A stretch of DNA of 64,000 nt from the NCBI RefSeq assembly GCF_000420365.1, contig NZ_ATUU01000002.1:348520-412519 (forward strand), written 5' to 3'. The DNA comes from Weissella halotolerans DSM 20190 (GTDB lineage Bacteria; Bacillota; Bacilli; Lactobacillales; Lactobacillaceae). This document shows, piece after piece, positions 61,209 through 64,000 of this stretch (position 1 is its first letter; every line of letters begins with the position of its first letter). The translations under genes were made by a program, and so were the position numbers. The notes under the pieces were generated by a model. The model searched no databases, was not told where the DNA came from, and saw nothing but the letters and a program-made list of their open reading frames with translations.

Positions 61209-62464
61209 ATTGGCGAGGACTGCACCATCTGCCTTGGAAGAAACGTCTGCAAGCAACCGGTGATAATTGTGGGCTTGACGATGAACAATTAGCTTTTATT
61301 AAAGCGCATTACAGTTCAATTGGTGATCAACAGGTAGAAAATTACCTTTATAATTTTGGAGTGCCCACTGGTTTATTGGTTAATTTACCAGTGGATCATG
61401 GCCTACATGTTGTAACTATGGCGACGGAAGAGCCCAGTGTTATTGCAGCTGCTAATAACGGAGCGCGAATGATGCGCTATGGTGATGGTGTAGAAACTTC
61501 TATGGAGCAACGATTGGTTAGAGGGCAAATTGTTGTGATTAACATTGATGACCTGAAGAAGTTGGAACGGTTTGTTAGTGAACATAAGGAACAACTATTG
61601 AAAGTAGCCAATGATAGTCGCCCTTCAATGCGTAAAAGGGGTGGTGGAGCAGTCGACCTTTTATTTGAACCTTTGGATGAGGAAAGAGCGATTGTCAATC
61701 TTCTTATTAATCCTAAAGAGGCAATGGGCGCTAATGTTGTTAATACGATGGCAGAGGCGGTTGCTCATTATTTGCAAAATAAAGGCTATGAAATTTTAAT
61801 GGCCATTTTGTCTAATTATGCAACTGAGGCACAAGTTAAGGGTACTGTACGGATTCCGTTTAGCGCATTGCAGACTAAGGATGGGTTAGCTGGATCAGTT
61901 GTGGCAAGACGTATTGCGGAAGCTAGTTATATTGAAACGTTGAGTCCCTACCGAGCGGTTACTGCCAATAAAGGAATCTTGAACGGCATAGAGGCTGTTG
62001 TTTTAGCTAGCGGGAATGATACACGGGCTGTGAATGCAGCGTTGCACGCACACGCTGCCAGCCAGGGCCGATATCGCGGCTTAATTCGTTGGCAAGTTGA
62101 AGGGGATGCCCTAGTAGGTCGGACCAGTCTACCTATGCTAGTAGGATCAGTTGGTGGCTCAATTGGTATTGTGCCAGCGGTAAAAATTAATCGGCAAATT
62201 ATGGGGCAGCCGACTGCAAACGAACTAACTCGGCTGTTAGTAGCAGTTGGGTTGGCGCAAAACCTAGCAGCTTTACGTGCCTTAGTGACAACGGGTATTC
62301 AAGACGGTCATATGGGATTACAGGCGAAGTCATTAGCATTAGAAGTTGGGGCAGAGTTAACGGAAGTGCCAGTTTTAGTGAAACGTATTAAAAAGGCGGG
62401 ACATTATGACAGTGCTTTTGTGAAGCAGCTCTTAATGGAATTACGAAACGAAGAAAGCCAGTAG
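61205..62464 (+). CDS. mvaA: Hydroxymethylglutaryl-CoA reductase, class II
   Basis: Converts HMG-CoA to mevalonate for isoprenoid synthesis (including undecaprenyl and menaquinone side chains). 419 residues, the class II bacterial length. Catalytic residues fit the motifs: Glu in ENYLYNFGVPTGL (about 47-59), Lys in TANKGILNGIEAV (about 255-267), Asp in LASGNDTRAV (about 272) and His in DGHMGLQAKSLAL (about 367). The NAD(P)-binding segment MGANVVNTMAEAV (about 178-190) is present. Starts by overlapping the MerR gene by four bases. Confidence 0.95.
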   Translation: MNWRGLHHLPWKKRLQATGDNCGLDDEQLAFIKAHYSSIGDQQVENYLYNFGVPTGLLVNLPVDHGLHVVTMATEEPSVIAAANNGARMMRYGDGVETSMEQRLVRGQIVVINIDDLKKLERFVSEHKEQLLKVANDSRPSMRKRGGGAVDLLFEPLDEERAIVNLLINPKEAMGANVVNTMAEAVAHYLQNKGYEILMAILSNYATEAQVKGTVRIPFSALQTKDGLAGSVVARRIAEASYIETLSPYRAVTANKGILNGIEAVVLASGNDTRAVNAALHAHAASQGRYRGLIRWQVEGDALVGRTSLPMLVGSVGGSIGIVPAVKINRQIMGQPTANELTRLLVAVGLAQNLAALRALVTTGIQDGHMGLQAKSLALEVGAELTEVPVLVKRIKKAGHYDSAFVKQLLMELRNEESQ

Positions 62465-62499
62465 ACTAAAAGTTAAGTTGTGAGAAAGGAAGTATTTTA

Positions 62500-63459
62500 A
62501 TGCATTTTTCTAAAGAGACGTTGGCCCTCCTGGATCAAGTGAATCAATTGTATCCAGGTTCTATTGTTTTACGTGGTAGTGGTGAAGACTCTGGAATTTT
62601 GAAGCATGATCAAGTATCAACGAGCATGTTAGGGCCACGAATGGCGATTGAAGTGAATGATTTGACAGCAGCAGATGTGTTAGCAACGGATGAGTTATTA
62701 CATATTATGTTGTCACTTAATGGCTATCCACAGTTATTTTTCCAGCTAGCTGTTGAAAAGGATGAGAGTTTGACGGAGCAAATGATGGTGATGACAAGCT
62801 ATCTTTATCAACCAGTTATTCATAGCATCATTTATCGTGAACAAGCTAAACATGGTCAGCTTACTGGCAAGGTTATTCAAGCATACCTACGAGGTGTTGC
62901 AGACACCCTTGAACCTGAACAAGGGGATGATATGGCACAGGCTGCCTTGCGAGTAATGGTTTTGCTTGATGCACGGGTTTTCTTGGCTGCTGCAGAAGCT
63001 GAGAGTGACGGGAAGCACTTAGAAGCCAGTTATCCACTAGCTTGGCAAGCGGCAGGACGTTTATATCAAACAATGGACAGTGAAAATATCACAGATCCTT
63101 TCACTATGCATAGAGCAATTGAAGCTGTTTTTAGTGGCTTTGATGAGCAAATGGCCGACTGGAAACTACCTCTTTTAAATGCAAAAGAGTTTGTTACTGT
63201 AACGCCTGTTTTATCACAACGTCAGTTACGTTTAAAAGTTAATCAGGTATTTGATATTAAACATGTACCATTTACGGTTCGTGATACAAATCAAGCAGCT
63301 TACGTTGGACTGAATAAGGCTGACAAGCAGAATAGTTTTGTCTTGCCTACGCCAGATGGTGAGCAGCAAGCATTCTTTTTAGCCTTTTATCAGATGACTG
63401 TTCAGGATTTATTTGCACAGTTAAAGCAGCCTTATACTGTGCGTGAAAGTAAAGCATAG
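62500..63459 (+). CDS. IpaB/EvcA-like uncharacterised protein
   Basis: 319-residue soluble protein, MHFSKETLALLDQVNQLYPGSIVLRGSGEDSGILKHDQ..., resembling a family annotated in lactobacilli as 'IpaB/EvcA'; I recall the resemblance and have not checked it. The segment ATDELLHIMLSLNGYPQLFFQLA (about 63-85) looks like a metallopeptidase HExxH helix that lost its first His. The central part is helical and the last 90 residues form a beta-rich domain (VTVTPVLSQRQLRLKVNQVFDIKHVPFTVRD). The ribosome-binding site is GAAAGGAAGTATTTTA. It follows mvaA by 35 bases on the same strand. Function unknown. Confidence 0.65.
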   Translation: MHFSKETLALLDQVNQLYPGSIVLRGSGEDSGILKHDQVSTSMLGPRMAIEVNDLTAADVLATDELLHIMLSLNGYPQLFFQLAVEKDESLTEQMMVMTSYLYQPVIHSIIYREQAKHGQLTGKVIQAYLRGVADTLEPEQGDDMAQAALRVMVLLDARVFLAAAEAESDGKHLEASYPLAWQAAGRLYQTMDSENITDPFTMHRAIEAVFSGFDEQMADWKLPLLNAKEFVTVTPVLSQRQLRLKVNQVFDIKHVPFTVRDTNQAAYVGLNKADKQNSFVLPTPDGEQQAFFLAFYQMTVQDLFAQLKQPYTVRESKA

Positions 63460-63525
63460 GGGAGTAGTGATTATTAGAAACTAGGTGCCGGTCCTTTAAT
63501 GGACTAGAGTAGCTAGTTTTTTTAG

Positions 63526-63554
63526 TTGACAAATTTAAATCGGCTCTGTATAGT
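63526..63554 (+). promoter_or_regulatory. rRNA operon promoter P1
   Basis: Consensus -35 TTGACA (63526-63531), 17-bp spacer, -10 TATAGT (63549-63554). Confidence 0.85.
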
Positions 63555-63615
63555 ATTAAGAGTTGTCGACGGTTGATGCAATTCAACGTTGATAAAAAAT
63601 AATTCAAAAATAGTG

Positions 63616-63644
63616 TTGACAACAACTTTTGTTTTTGATATTAT
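63616..63644 (+). promoter_or_regulatory. rRNA operon promoter P2
   Basis: Consensus -35 TTGACA (63616-63621), 17-bp spacer, -10 TATTAT (63639-63644), about 90 bases after P1. Tandem promoters are usual for rRNA operons. Confidence 0.85.
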
Positions 63645-63654
63645 AAATAAGTTG

Positions 63655-63834
63655 TCGCTTGAGGTTACCGCTTCAAAAAACGACGGTAGATCATTGAAAA
63701 CTGAATATCGTTTCGATATAACAAATGTGTAGGGTCACCACGTATGTGGTGCAAACATTTGCGAAGTCAATTCGCTAGTAAATTCGTTTAACATCTGTTA
63801 AACAACAACATAATTTGAGTACTACTCAAATTCT
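63655..63834 (+). other. rRNA leader
   Basis: Transcribed spacer before 16S. It contains AACTGAATATCG, the hairpin CACCAC/GTGGTG inside AAATGT/ACATTT (about 63722-63760), and the hairpin AATTTGAG/CTCAAATT (about 63812-63832) right before 16S, probably part of the RNase III processing stalk. Confidence 0.6.
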
Positions 63835-64000
63835 CAAAATGAGAGTTTGATCCTGGCTCAGGATAAACGCTGGCGGCGTGCCTAATACATGCAAGTCGAA
63901 CGCCTTGTCGTTCTACTGATTTAGAGAGCTCGCTCAATACTGACGTAGAACTATACAAGGAGTGGCGAACGGGTGAGTAACACGTGGGAAACCTACCTCT
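63835..64000 (+). rRNA. rrs: 16S ribosomal RNA, 5' end
   Basis: GAGAGTTTGATCCTGGCTCAG at 63841 is the universal 16S 5' region, followed by AACGCTGGCGGCGTGCCTAATACATGCAAGTCGAACG in close form and, further on, GTGAGTAACACGTGGG. The 5' terminus is estimated by alignment with the usual start seven bases before AGAGTTTGATC. The V1 loop and 'aacctacctct' look Weissella-like. The rest lies past the window. Confidence 0.97.

Noticed and set aside
63347..63625. 92-residue minus-strand ORF over the end of the IpaB/EvcA-like gene and the rRNA promoter
   Set aside because: Overlaps P1 and part of the coding gene; no ribosome-binding site.

Overview
This is the chromosomal replication-origin region of a low-GC lactic acid bacterium. 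The last 166 bases are the 5' end of a 16S rRNA gene, and its variable region and the run after 'gggtgagtaacacgtggg' look like the Weissella group of Lactobacillaceae (recalled from memory, not searched; species not assigned). Gene content agrees: dnaA-dnaN-yaaA-recF-gyrB-gyrA, rpmH-rnpA-yidC, a T-box leader, class II HMG-CoA reductase, many amino-acid permeases and no respiratory-chain genes apart from some menaquinone genes.

Layout. 1-6.4 kb: the end of a CiaRH-like two-component system, a candidate small RNA, menaquinone genes menE and menB, a hotdog thioesterase (probable menI) and nicotinamidase pncA. 6.4-25 kb: a mixed set of metabolic and membrane genes (SPFH protein, PC4-like YdbC, asparaginase, oxidoreductase, PgpA-like protein, aquaporin, NAD(P)HX epimerase, FAD protein, permeases, Dus, an esterase/BrkB operon, an ABC-2 exporter, an AI-2E family protein). 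25-29 kb: menA and a divergent amino-acid ABC transporter whose two transcripts each begin with a 20-codon, cysteine-rich leader peptide. 29-42.7 kb: a metal-efflux ATPase with its ArsR regulator, a TetR regulator, RlmD-like methylase, guaA, DUF2252-ppk, membrane proteins, rnhA and ktrB. 42.7-48.8 kb: a non-coding stretch rich in DnaA boxes, rlmH broken by an in-frame TGA, a T-box-controlled permease, ktrA, lepB, yidC, rnpA and rpmH. 48.8-58.3 kb: a bipartite oriC around dnaA and the replication/gyrase genes. 58.4-64 kb: an LtaS-type synthase, a MerR-HMG-CoA reductase operon, an uncharacterised gene, and tandem rRNA promoters leading into 16S.

How it works together. DnaA boxes lie on both sides of dnaA. 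The dnaA-dnaN gap carries boxes, a C-rich spacer, DnaA-trio-like triplets and an AT-rich tract, so it is the likely unwinding site. Four parS-like 16-mers sit between genes on the left arm, which fits origin segregation although parA/parB are not in the window.

The most unusual feature is the 26.9-28.9 kb locus. The permease transcript has a promoter, a peptide ending LLCCSLTCLVR, mutually exclusive stems and an intrinsic terminator just before the first gene. The divergent binding-protein transcript has its own peptide ending CYPTGLACSC. The three transporter proteins contain no cysteine at all. I read this as ribosome-mediated attenuation by cysteine supply controlling a cystine/cysteine importer. 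Starts were moved from the longest open frame wherever a good ribosome-binding site pointed to an internal start.
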